From Acidobacteriaceae bacterium (lineage in GTDB: Bacteria; Acidobacteriota; Terriglobia; Terriglobales; Acidobacteriaceae): a stretch of DNA of 6,583 nucleotides. The DNA is taken from positions 712 to 7,294 of the forward strand of contig PLBX01000212.1 in assembly GCA_003135495.1 (NCBI GenBank), given 5' to 3'. This document shows, piece by piece, positions 1-6,083 of the stretch. The position numbers were made by a program, and so were the translations under genes. Under the pieces are notes generated by a model. It did not search any database. It was not told the origin of the DNA and saw nothing but the letters and a program-made list of their open reading frames with translations. Numbering within the stretch: position 1 is the first letter of the stretch; each line of letters opens with the position of its first letter.

Positions 1-38
1 GCTCTCTTTATTAGGGCTCTCTTTATTAGGGCTCTCTT
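1..38. repeat. 15-bp tandem direct repeat, about 2.5 copies, cut by the window edge
   Basis: Two identical adjacent copies of GCTCTCTTTATTAGG occupy 1-15 and 16-30. A third copy starts at 31 and matches for its first 8 bases before diverging at 39. The array begins at the first base of the window, so more copies may lie to the left. It sits just past the 3' end of the minus-strand phosphatase gene and is AT-richer than the coding DNA around it. No reading frame or obvious hairpin uses it. It looks like an intergenic minisatellite; its function is unknown. Confidence 0.85.
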
Positions 39-97
39 GACTTTCTGAAACGACTTCTGGAAACCTGGGGTACAACGACCAACAATGTTTTCCTATT

Positions 98-901
98 TTA
101 CGCCGGGCGCCGGGTGGAGGCCAAGAGAATGGGGCCTGCAATTTTGGTATTCCTGCGAGCGAGGATTAGGGCAGTGACGTCGTTGTGCTTTGGAACCGTG
201 TGAATGAAGTCCTGCACATTGTCTAGGATTTTGTGGGAGAGCTCCGTGGCGGATAGGGGTGCCGCCTCGATGACCTTCTTGACGCCCTCCAAGCCGAATT
301 CCGTATCTGTCGATTCCGCCTCAACGACTCCGCGGGAGACTACCACCATAGATGCGTTCGGCTTCATGCCCACGATGCGGGCGTCGGTCGGAGCCAGAGA
401 GAATAAACCCAGCGGCAAACCGGTGGCTGGCAATTCTACGGTCCCATCATCATCATGCAGGAGGGCAGAGGTGTGCCCGGCGTTCACGTAGCATACCGTA
501 CCCAGTTCTTCGTTGTAGCAGCCGGCGAAAGCTGGGCAACTGCGGACGCCCTCGGCAGAGCGCATGATCTCCAGGTTGAGACGCCGCGAAAGTTCTACCA
601 TCGCTACCATCTCATTGACGTCGGCTTGGGCGAAAAGTTCTTCGGCTGCCGAGCGGAAACAAGCTTGGGTCGCCTCCAGGACGGCGCCGCTGGTTTCGCG
701 CTTGCCCGCGACGTCAAGTAATCCGAAAATGAATCGGTTGGGGCCAACTCGGAGGAAATCATGAAGATCGCCTCCGGAACGCGAGCTGAAGAATGCAATA
801 GCCAGCTCAGCTCCGTTAAGCGCGGGAGTATCTGCCTGAAGGATTTCAGAAGCTTCTTCTATTTCCGGACCGAGACCGAGTTTTGCGAGCAGGCCAGCCA
901 T
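98..901 (-). CDS. SpoIIE/RsbU-type PP2C-like phosphatase, one metal-site Asp replaced
   Basis: The 267-residue product is essentially one SpoIIE-type PPM phosphatase domain, the class that dephosphorylates serine or threonine on anti-sigma-factor antagonists or related partners. Visible motifs in order: GGDLHDF (43-49, Asp45), LLDVAGK (61-67, Asp63, where GDVSGKG is usual), YVNAGH (138-143), TGLPLGLF (160-167), VVSRGVVE (187-194) and HNDVTAL (239-245, Asp241). Three of the four usual metal-binding aspartates are present, but the one in the (S/T)DG motif is Arg190 (codon CGC), so catalysis may be reduced or lost. There is no signal peptide, membrane segment, or PAS, GAF, HAMP or response-regulator domain, so a cytoplasmic stand-alone protein is expected. 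The ATG at 901-899 is directly preceded by an in-frame TGA, which fixes the longest start; I see no good Shine-Dalgarno site. It lies 134 bp downstream of the TPR-peptidase gene on the same strand. Family is fairly sure, activity and partner unknown. Confidence 0.83.
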   Translation of the reverse strand: MAGLLAKLGLGPEIEEASEILQADTPALNGAELAIAFFSSRSGGDLHDFLRVGPNRFIFGLLDVAGKRETSGAVLEATQACFRSAAEELFAQADVNEMVAMVELSRRLNLEIMRSAEGVRSCPAFAGCYNEELGTVCYVNAGHTSALLHDDDGTVELPATGLPLGLFSLAPTDARIVGMKPNASMVVVSRGVVEAESTDTEFGLEGVKKVIEAAPLSATELSHKILDNVQDFIHTVPKHNDVTALILARRNTKIAGPILLASTRRPA

Positions 902-956
902 TCACGCGCGAAAGTAACATAAATTTGAAGCCGGAGCAATGAGTGGAAGGTGGTAG

Positions 957-1005
957 CCAAAAAAGATCTGGTTTTGGGATGGCCGCAACGCGGGTTCGGA
1001 CCGCG
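957..1005. repeat. Two small inverted repeats between the minus-strand genes
   Basis: The 134-bp gap 902-1035 holds two short hairpins. CCAAAA (957-962) pairs with TTTTGG (972-977) around a 9-nt loop, and CGCGG (989-993) pairs with CCGCG (1001-1005) around a 7-nt loop. The second is GC-rich but is not followed by a T run on either strand, so it is not a convincing intrinsic terminator of the TPR-peptidase gene. I see no strong promoter for the phosphatase gene in this gap, so read-through transcription from upstream is possible. Confidence 0.25.
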
Positions 1006-1035
1006 ACTTCTCACTTGACTTCTGCCGGTGCAGGC

Positions 1036-2442
1036 TTATTCGCTATATTTTTCTTTGAGCCAATGCGTCATCTCGTCCTGAAATTGGTTGTAGCTGGAAT
1101 GGGTGGTTGTTCTTAAAGCCGCTTCGCTGGAACTGCCCTGGGACAAAAGCTCGAGGATGCGCATGAACTCAGTCATGCCGTAGGCGTCGCGGATGTACTC
1201 AGCGGCGGCCAGGGATTCGGCGTAGGCCACGATCGCTTCTGGCGCCGAGAAGCTCATAAAACTGCCTTCGAGCATGTTGAAGGGGATCTCATTTCCCGTG
1301 GCGAAAAGCTGGGTCAATTGATGTCCGCTAGAGGCACTCGATTTACCCTCTTCCATTTCAGCGACGCCTTCATTCAGCCATGTAGGGCAGCGATTGGCGG
1401 ACATTTCCGCCACGAAAGAATGGGTCAATTCGTGCTTAAGAACGCGGGCCAGCTGCGGCGTAACGCTGGTCACTCCGCTGATTGGAATGCGCAGCTTGCC
1501 GTCATTCAAAGCACCCGTCCATGACGGGGCCCTGGTCACATCGAAAAATGCCTGCTGGGTGTAGAGAATTACCGCGATGTTGTTGCGCGGAGCATAGCCG
1601 AGATCGCGCACCAGATCGTCGTATTGTGAATCGAGCGTGGCGAGGAGATCGCGGCGGAAGGTTTCAGAAGTATCTTTGCCCTCGAAGTGCAGGTTGAAGT
1701 GCCGGCTTTCGCGCTGCGAGAAGTCGGATTCGGCGTTCAACTCGCGCTCCGCCTTGGCCAGATACTCCTTCACGGTCGCGTCCGGACGGAGGCTCAGTGA
1801 TTTTTTCCAGGAGCGAATTGCCTCGGGAGTATGATCGGTGGCGAATTGCACGTACCCGAGCATGGCGTAGGCATCGGGCGAATCGGGGGCGACGCTGACA
1901 GCATGTAGCGCGAAGGGTAGCGCCTCGGCAGCGTGTCCGGTGCGCAGAAGAGTGGCAGCGTAGTAGATGAGGAGGGTGGAATTGTCCGGCTGGTAGCGGA
2001 GCGCGGACTCATAATAGTGCTTGGCTACAGGAAAGTTGCCCTGATCGGATTCTTGCCTGCCGGCGAGAAAATATGCGGTAGCCGCGATTTCAGGATTTGA
2101 CGCCTGGGACAAGCTGGCGAGGGCATCGGCATCAACTGCGCCGTTGCGAATCACTTTCAGGGCTACATCGGCTTCATGATCAAAGGACGGGGCCACAGGG
2201 ATGATGTCGGGGGCATCGGAGCCTGAACTTCCGGCGCGAGCAGGCCTAACGCCTCCAGAATCAATATGGTCTACCGATGATCTTGGGATCGCGTAGGAGT
2301 CTTCGCCAAGGTCATATTCAACGCGGTCTTTGCTTACGCGGACTTCATCAGCCCAGATGGAACGTCCGTTCTTGAGATGGATCACGTCGGCGGCCGCGGG
2401 AAGCGCTGGCAGCAGCACTAGTATGAGGACGAGGGCTCGCAC
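1036..2442 (-). CDS. Secreted TPR protein with C-terminal peptidase-MA-like zinc metallopeptidase domain
   Basis: With the GTG start at 2442 the product has 468 residues. Residues 1-18 form a compact signal peptide (one Arg, then a Leu/Val-rich core, ending LPAAA before Asp19), so export is expected. Residues 20-62 are a small beta-rich module (IHLKNG, YAIPRSSV) often seen at the N terminus of secreted acidobacterial proteins. About three TPR units span 117-221, with the usual A..Y..A pattern and proline ends (YQPD, VAPD, LRPD). Residues 240-468 resemble the peptidase-MA family of gluzincins: HELTH at 337-341 supplies two zinc ligands and the catalytic Glu338, and Glu358 in WLNEG is the likely third ligand, 16 residues after His341. 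The active site looks intact. An open frame continues upstream to a GTG at 2640, with a TTG at 2487 and an ATG at 2562 as other starts, but those bury the signal peptide and overlap the divergent gene. Substrate unknown; TPRs suggest a protein partner. Confidence 0.82.
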   Translation of the reverse strand: MRALVLILVLLPALPAAADVIHLKNGRSIWADEVRVSKDRVEYDLGEDSYAIPRSSVDHIDSGGVRPARAGSSGSDAPDIIPVAPSFDHEADVALKVIRNGAVDADALASLSQASNPEIAATAYFLAGRQESDQGNFPVAKHYYESALRYQPDNSTLLIYYAATLLRTGHAAEALPFALHAVSVAPDSPDAYAMLGYVQFATDHTPEAIRSWKKSLSLRPDATVKEYLAKAERELNAESDFSQRESRHFNLHFEGKDTSETFRRDLLATLDSQYDDLVRDLGYAPRNNIAVILYTQQAFFDVTRAPSWTGALNDGKLRIPISGVTSVTPQLARVLKHELTHSFVAEMSANRCPTWLNEGVAEMEEGKSSASSGHQLTQLFATGNEIPFNMLEGSFMSFSAPEAIVAYAESLAAAEYIRDAYGMTEFMRILELLSQGSSSEAALRTTTHSSYNQFQDEMTHWLKEKYSE

Positions 2443-2539
2443 TCGGCTGATTTTAGCAATGGCACGGATGGACGGTAAGGTGACCAAGGTGCTGGAACAG
2501 CGGCGGGAAAGGCTGACTTCGAGCAGGTTGCGGGGGCCA
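2443..2539. promoter_or_regulatory. Proposed divergent promoter region between the two peptidase genes
   Basis: If both genes start at their signal peptides, 97 bp separate them and must hold both promoters. On the minus strand there is a TAAAAT box (2455-2450), one mismatch from the -10 consensus, with only a poor -35 (TTACCG, 2478-2473) 17 bp upstream. Transcription would then begin very close to the GTG at 2442, giving a nearly leaderless message. For the plus-strand gene I see a G-rich ribosome-binding-like stretch (GGGGG, 2532-2536), 3 nt before the ATG, but no convincing promoter. The region is inferred from start choice rather than from strong signals. Confidence 0.3.
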
Positions 2540-5116
2540 ATGCCCGCTTTTCCCCGGAGCATTTGGGTGATCTTGTGGCTTCTGGTAGCCGCTGCCAGCG
2601 CGGTGGCAGTTGAGGCCGATCCGTCTTGCCCGCCAACCACCAGTGGGCTTTACTCTCGCATCCGTTCGGTAGGCCTTGATTCGCAGCGCGTATACCGGAT
2701 TCGCGAGGGCTCCATTGATCGTCCCAACCTGAATCTGGATTTCGAAGACGGAACAGTAGCTTTTACCGAGGATATTTGCGGACGCATTACGGGTGCCTTT
2801 TTCGAAGGCGAAGGCGAAATCCGGCTTCGCCCGCCGAACCGGATGGAACGGGGGTCGCTTGCTTTGTTTACTGGGATGGCGATGCTGGAGGAGCAGTTCT
2901 CGTCGGCGTATTTACGTTTTAACGACGAAACCGCCGCGGCAGTGAAGCCCTATCTTTTACCCCTATCGGACGGCGCGGAATTTACAAAAGAGCGGAATGG
3001 TCTGGCCAGGCAACTGGCGGAGTTTGACGCGTTGCGCCTGCTTCTCGACTTCAGCCATTTTCTGCCTTCTCCCATCGCCAGCGATTCGGCACAGAAATTT
3101 GCATCCCTGTTGCACGCGCACCTGATGGGCAAAAAGTTGGGCGCATTCGAGGTTGTCTGGGATGCGGCGGCAGAGGAATCGGTTTGGGCAGGCCAGCCGC
3201 GGGTAAAGGATGGCGTTCTTTTCTTCGATATGTGGACTTCATTTTCTGCTGGCCCTGTGGGTGTAGCGCCGCCGCGACGATCGTCCACGGACGCTTTTAT
3301 TACGGACTTCAAAATCAAGGCCGCGGTGCAGCCTCCGACCATGCTGCGAGCGACAACTGAACTGAATGTGCACGTTCGGGATCAGGGAAGAAGAACGCTC
3401 CTCTTTGAACTGTCGCGATATTTGAAGGTGGATTCTGTGCAGGGCGACGGCCGAGCGCTGGACTTTGTTCAGAACCCGGCGATTGAAGGAACGCAACAAC
3501 AGCGCAGGGGGGACGATCTGGTGGCGGTGGTGTTTCCCGCTCGCTTGCCGCCGGGGGACGTCAAACTCCGATTCAGCTATGCGGGAGAGGTGCTATCGGA
3601 GGCAGGGAACGGCTTGTTGTATGTGGGCGAGCGTGGCATGTGGTATCCAAATTTCGGTCTAAAGCCGGCGCAGTTCGACCTTGAGTTTCACTTTCCGGCA
3701 AACTGGACGCTGGTTGCGACAGGAAAGCGAGTCTCATCTGCGGGCGCTGCGGCGGCAGATACGAATACCGATATCAACGCCACGGCGGTTTCTGAAAATG
3801 TTTCGCATTGGGCTTCAGAAGGTGCGATTCCGGTGGCTGGCTTTAATCTGGGCAAGTATATTCGCGCCGAAGCGAAGGCGGGCAATATCCTGGTTGAGGC
3901 TTACGGCACACGAGTCGTCGAGAAGTCGTTTCCCAAAGGGCAGGCCGTTATAGTTGAGCCCTTTCCCGACCCTCAGCGGCGACCCAGGTCGCGATCGGCC
4001 GCACCTGTAGTCATCATCCCGCCCCCGCCGTCCCCGGCTCGCGATGCGCAGGCCGTGGCGGACAGGGCCGCGAAGGCGATTGCGACGTTCTCGCGCTGGT
4101 TTGGAGCATATCCGTACCACTCGCTTGCGCTGACGCAGATGCCCGGCGAATTCAGCCAAGGGTGGCCGAGTCTCGTATTTCTGTCGAGTTTTGCTTTTCT
4201 TAGTCCGCGAGAGCAAATCGATCTACGCCTCGACTCGCTGACGCGCGCGCTGGATAACCAAGTGCTGGTCCACGAAACGGCGCATCAGTGGTGGGGAGAT
4301 CTGGTGCTGTGGAGGAGTTACCGCGATCAGTGGATGGCGGAAGGCCTGTCGAATTACGCGTCCTTGTTAATGCTGGAGCAGCAGGATCCAGCGCAATTTC
4401 AGCAAGCGATGGAGAAGTACCGGCGCGATCTGTTGAGCTCGAATAAAGATGGAGAACGGCTGCGCGACGCGGGGCCGGTGACGCTTGGGCAGCGCTTGCA
4501 GTCGTCGCATTTTCCGGGCGGATACGAGGCGATCAGCTATGAAAGAGGAACGTGGCTATTTCATATGCTGCGTTGCATGCTGCGCGATTCGGATCCTCGG
4601 CAGTCACGCTCCAGCGAGTTGCGTTCCGGCGAATCGGGAACAGCGAAGCATTCGCGAAACGAACGCCGGGAAATAAATGCGGAAGAGCCGTTTTTTCGCG
4701 CGCTGCGCAAGGTTCGGGAGCGTTATGCGGGGAAGAGCATCAGCACGCAGGAATTGCTGGGTGTTTTCGAAGAGGAGCTTCCTCGCCCACTTTGGTACGA
4801 AAAGCGTCCCAAATTAGACTGGTTTCTGGAAGGGTGGATCAATGGCACAGCGATTCCGGAGCTCGAAGTGCGAGACATTAAGTTCACGGAAAAAAATAAT
4901 GTGACGACGGTTACAGGCGTGATCGTACAAAAGGGCGCGCCCGAAGACTTAGTGACGGCAGTTCCGGTATACGGAATGAGACAAAAGGGGACACTGATTT
5001 TTCTGGGCGAAGTGCTTGCGGATGGCGCGGAGACCTCGTTTCGCCTGACCGCGCCGAGCGAAGTGCACAAGGTGGTGCTCGATCCGAACCAGACCATTCT
5101 GAGTGCTTCGAGGTGA
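2540..5116 (+). CDS. Secreted M1-family (gluzincin) metallopeptidase with large N-terminal extension
   Basis: From the ATG at 2540 the product has 858 residues. Residues 1-26 are a signal peptide (Arg6, hydrophobic core 8-19, cleavage near AVA or VEA), so it acts outside the cytoplasm. The M1 zinc site is complete: HETAH at 578-582 followed by exactly 18 residues and then Glu601 in MAEGLSNY, the HExxH-x18-E signature. Tyr667 in YERG fits the catalytic tyrosine that is followed by HMLR. The substrate-binding GxMEN motif is not canonical; MPGEF (534-538) followed by SQGWPS is the likely counterpart. Ahead of the catalytic part are a long extension (about 27-250), a beta-rich region (about 265-480) and a proline run near 493. 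About 30 polar residues (roughly 684-714) are inserted after HMLR. The C terminus (about 765-858) looks like a beta-sandwich. The open frame extends to a TTG at 2330, which I reject because it buries the signal peptide. Classical aminopeptidase activity is not assured. Confidence 0.85.
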   Translation: MPAFPRSIWVILWLLVAAASAVAVEADPSCPPTTSGLYSRIRSVGLDSQRVYRIREGSIDRPNLNLDFEDGTVAFTEDICGRITGAFFEGEGEIRLRPPNRMERGSLALFTGMAMLEEQFSSAYLRFNDETAAAVKPYLLPLSDGAEFTKERNGLARQLAEFDALRLLLDFSHFLPSPIASDSAQKFASLLHAHLMGKKLGAFEVVWDAAAEESVWAGQPRVKDGVLFFDMWTSFSAGPVGVAPPRRSSTDAFITDFKIKAAVQPPTMLRATTELNVHVRDQGRRTLLFELSRYLKVDSVQGDGRALDFVQNPAIEGTQQQRRGDDLVAVVFPARLPPGDVKLRFSYAGEVLSEAGNGLLYVGERGMWYPNFGLKPAQFDLEFHFPANWTLVATGKRVSSAGAAAADTNTDINATAVSENVSHWASEGAIPVAGFNLGKYIRAEAKAGNILVEAYGTRVVEKSFPKGQAVIVEPFPDPQRRPRSRSAAPVVIIPPPPSPARDAQAVADRAAKAIATFSRWFGAYPYHSLALTQMPGEFSQGWPSLVFLSSFAFLSPREQIDLRLDSLTRALDNQVLVHETAHQWWGDLVLWRSYRDQWMAEGLSNYASLLMLEQQDPAQFQQAMEKYRRDLLSSNKDGERLRDAGPVTLGQRLQSSHFPGGYEAISYERGTWLFHMLRCMLRDSDPRQSRSSELRSGESGTAKHSRNERREINAEEPFFRALRKVRERYAGKSISTQELLGVFEEELPRPLWYEKRPKLDWFLEGWINGTAIPELEVRDIKFTEKNNVTTVTGVIVQKGAPEDLVTAVPVYGMRQKGTLIFLGEVLADGAETSFRLTAPSEVHKVVLDPNQTILSASR

Positions 5117-5685
5117 ATTGCGGGGGCGTTTTTAAAATAATTGGGGACAGGTTCGATGCGGAGGAGATGTTTGAATCCACCTTGCGATGGGATAGGGCTA
5201 TGCGATTGCTGAGGGCAATTGCATCAGGAAAGAAAATTGGTGGAGAAGTGACTTTCCAAAGAAATTTCCAGGCAGGCGATGGAATTGTACGCACGATTCT
5301 TTTGGTTGAGGATGAACCTTTTGTGAGAGAGGCGACTTGCAGCATACTGGAACATGCGGGTTTCGCGGTGCTGACCGCGGAGGACGCAACGCAGGCGTTT
5401 AAAGTGTATGAAGAGCGGACCCGCACAATAGATATGGTAATGACAGACATGATCCTGCCGGGAATGACCGGGCAGCAACTCGGTCGAGATCTGCGGAAAC
5501 ATTCACCGGAGCTTGCGGTATTGATGACCTCTGGATACAGCAATGTGGAATTCGAGGCGGAAGAACCAGCTTCGCAGACGTATTTTCTGGCAAAGCCCTA
5601 TTCGCGGCGAACGCTGCTCGAAAAGATTGAGAAGATCTTGACGTCTAAAAAACTCAGATCAAGGCCGGCGACGCAGGCGGGCTAG
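5113..5685 (+). CDS. Single-domain response regulator (CheY-like receiver)
   Basis: The product of up to 190 residues carries one receiver domain from about residue 60 to 177 and no output domain. Visible landmarks: ILLVEDEP with the acidic pair Glu66-Asp67, the phospho-acceptor Asp112 in MTDMILPGMTG, Ser140 in MTSGY, and Lys161-Pro162 in FLAKPYS. The wording MTDMILPGMTG...SGY...KP is most like receivers at the ends of hybrid histidine kinases, but no kinase domain is nearby. The first 59 residues match nothing I recognise. The start is uncertain: the GTG at 5113 overlaps the stop codon of the M1 gene by 4 bp (GTGA), implying coupled translation, while the ATG at 5167 has a purine block (GGAGGAG) just before it and the ATG at 5200 is another option. 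All three keep the receiver whole. It should take phosphate from a kinase encoded elsewhere; target unknown. Confidence 0.85.
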   Translation: MNCGGVFKIIGDRFDAEEMFESTLRWDRAMRLLRAIASGKKIGGEVTFQRNFQAGDGIVRTILLVEDEPFVREATCSILEHAGFAVLTAEDATQAFKVYEERTRTIDMVMTDMILPGMTGQQLGRDLRKHSPELAVLMTSGYSNVEFEAEEPASQTYFLAKPYSRRTLLEKIEKILTSKKLRSRPATQAG

Positions 5686-5731
5686 TTTGAATGTTTGCAA
5701 AGTCGCGGCTGAGATGATTCGGTCATCGTTA

Positions 5732-5912
5732 TTAGGCGCGCGGTATTCCATATACAGTGCAACTAGTCCGATGCTGACCCAGAGTGTGCCCGCCTCGCGA
5801 AATATCGCTCGCATTCCTAGCGCACCGTCCGTGCCCATCCCGGTAAGACTATGAGCCAGTCTTGAGTGTTGTGACGCTTCGCTGCTTTCGCTATTTATTG
5901 GCGGGCTTACTT
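5732..5912 (-). pseudogene. Decayed fragment of a CheB-type protein-glutamate methylesterase
   Basis: CheB removes methyl groups from chemoreceptor glutamates; its C-terminal catalytic domain carries a TGMGxDG motif with a catalytic Asp and ends near a xQDEASCxVYGMPRA segment. Here the pieces appear in the right order but in different minus-strand frames. SPPINSES reads from about 5904 to 5884; AAKRHNTQDWLIVL from 5885/5882 to 5844; TGMGTDGALGMRAIFREAG from 5844 to about 5788; and TLGQHRTSCTVYGIPRA from 5785 to 5735, followed by TAA at 5734. The joins need a 2-base loss near 5883, a 1-base loss at 5844 (GTCTTACC for GTCTTAACC) and a 1-base loss or 2-base gain near 5786. The QDEA stretch has become QHRT, while the Asp of TDG survives. 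The response-regulator and Ser/His portions of CheB are not visible, and the 5' limit is uncertain. The remnant lies antisense to its neighbours. Confidence 0.75.
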
Positions 5913-5933
5913 CCTGCCTGACGCCGGGATGTT

Positions 5934-5958
5934 TATAATCCGCGGTTCCATCTATAAT
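5934..5958 (+). promoter_or_regulatory. Two TATAAT boxes upstream of fabG, candidate -10 elements
   Basis: Perfect TATAAT hexamers occur at 5934-5939 and 5953-5958, start to start 19 bp apart. Neither has a good -35 at 16-18 bp; the best for the first is TTCCTG (5911-5916). Transcription from the second would give a leader of about 120 nt before the fabG ATG. The boxes lie at or just past the apparent 5' end of the CheB remnant, so they could have arisen in decaying sequence. This is the strongest promoter-like signal in the gap, but it rests on the -10 alone. Confidence 0.4.
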
Positions 5959-6072
5959 TTGCGTTCGATGGCGTAAGCCGCGAAGCTGAATGCGAGCGGC
6001 CTGTTAGATTTCCCTCACAAAATTTCCCGGATTTATTTTTGAGAATAAGAATCAACTTTGAACAAATGTAAC

Positions 6073-6078
6073 AAGGAG
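6073..6078 (+). promoter_or_regulatory. Strong Shine-Dalgarno site for fabG
   Basis: AAGGAG lies 5 nt before the ATG at 6084 and fixes the fabG start. It is the only textbook ribosome binding site among the genes of this window, in keeping with high expression of a core lipid gene. Confidence 0.8.
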
Positions 6079-6083
6079 CAGGA

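Larger units (their letters stand above)
5686..6083. other. 398-bp gap without an intact gene: CheB remnant plus fabG leader
   Basis: This gap lies between the response regulator and fabG. Its left half (5732-5912, minus strand) is a decayed CheB methylesterase fragment, listed separately. Its right half contains two TATAAT boxes and an AT-rich leader ending in the fabG ribosome binding site. AAGACT (5845-5850) and AGTCTT (5858-5863) form a 6-bp hairpin inside the remnant, without a T run. I see no terminator just after the response regulator stop and no tRNA or other RNA gene. Confidence 0.6.

Noticed and set aside
1..38. CRISPR array
   Set aside because: The 15-bp units are directly adjacent with no unique spacers, and no cas gene is present.
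204..764. Several plus-strand open frames across the phosphatase gene
   Set aside because: They are shadows of the minus-strand gene, which has ordered SpoIIE-type motifs; the shadow products are Arg/Ser-rich without domains.
989..1005. GC-rich hairpin as intrinsic terminator of the TPR-peptidase gene
   Set aside because: Only 5 bp of stem, and the sequence after it on the minus strand is TTGCGG rather than a T tract.
2950..3342. A 130-codon minus-strand open frame, with others of similar size at 3239-3499 and 3815-4216
   Set aside because: All lie inside the M1 gene and mirror its GC-rich codons; none shows a ribosome binding site or a motif.
4911..5543. A 210-codon open frame on the minus strand
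   Set aside because: It is antisense to the end of the M1 gene and most of the receiver domain, both of which carry clear family motifs. Its product is Ser/Pro/Arg-rich and shows no recognisable domain.
5845..5863. Perfect 6-bp inverted repeat AAGACT/AGTCTT as a terminator of the response regulator
   Set aside because: It starts about 160 bp past the stop, has no T run on either strand, and falls within the CheB remnant, so chance is the simplest explanation.
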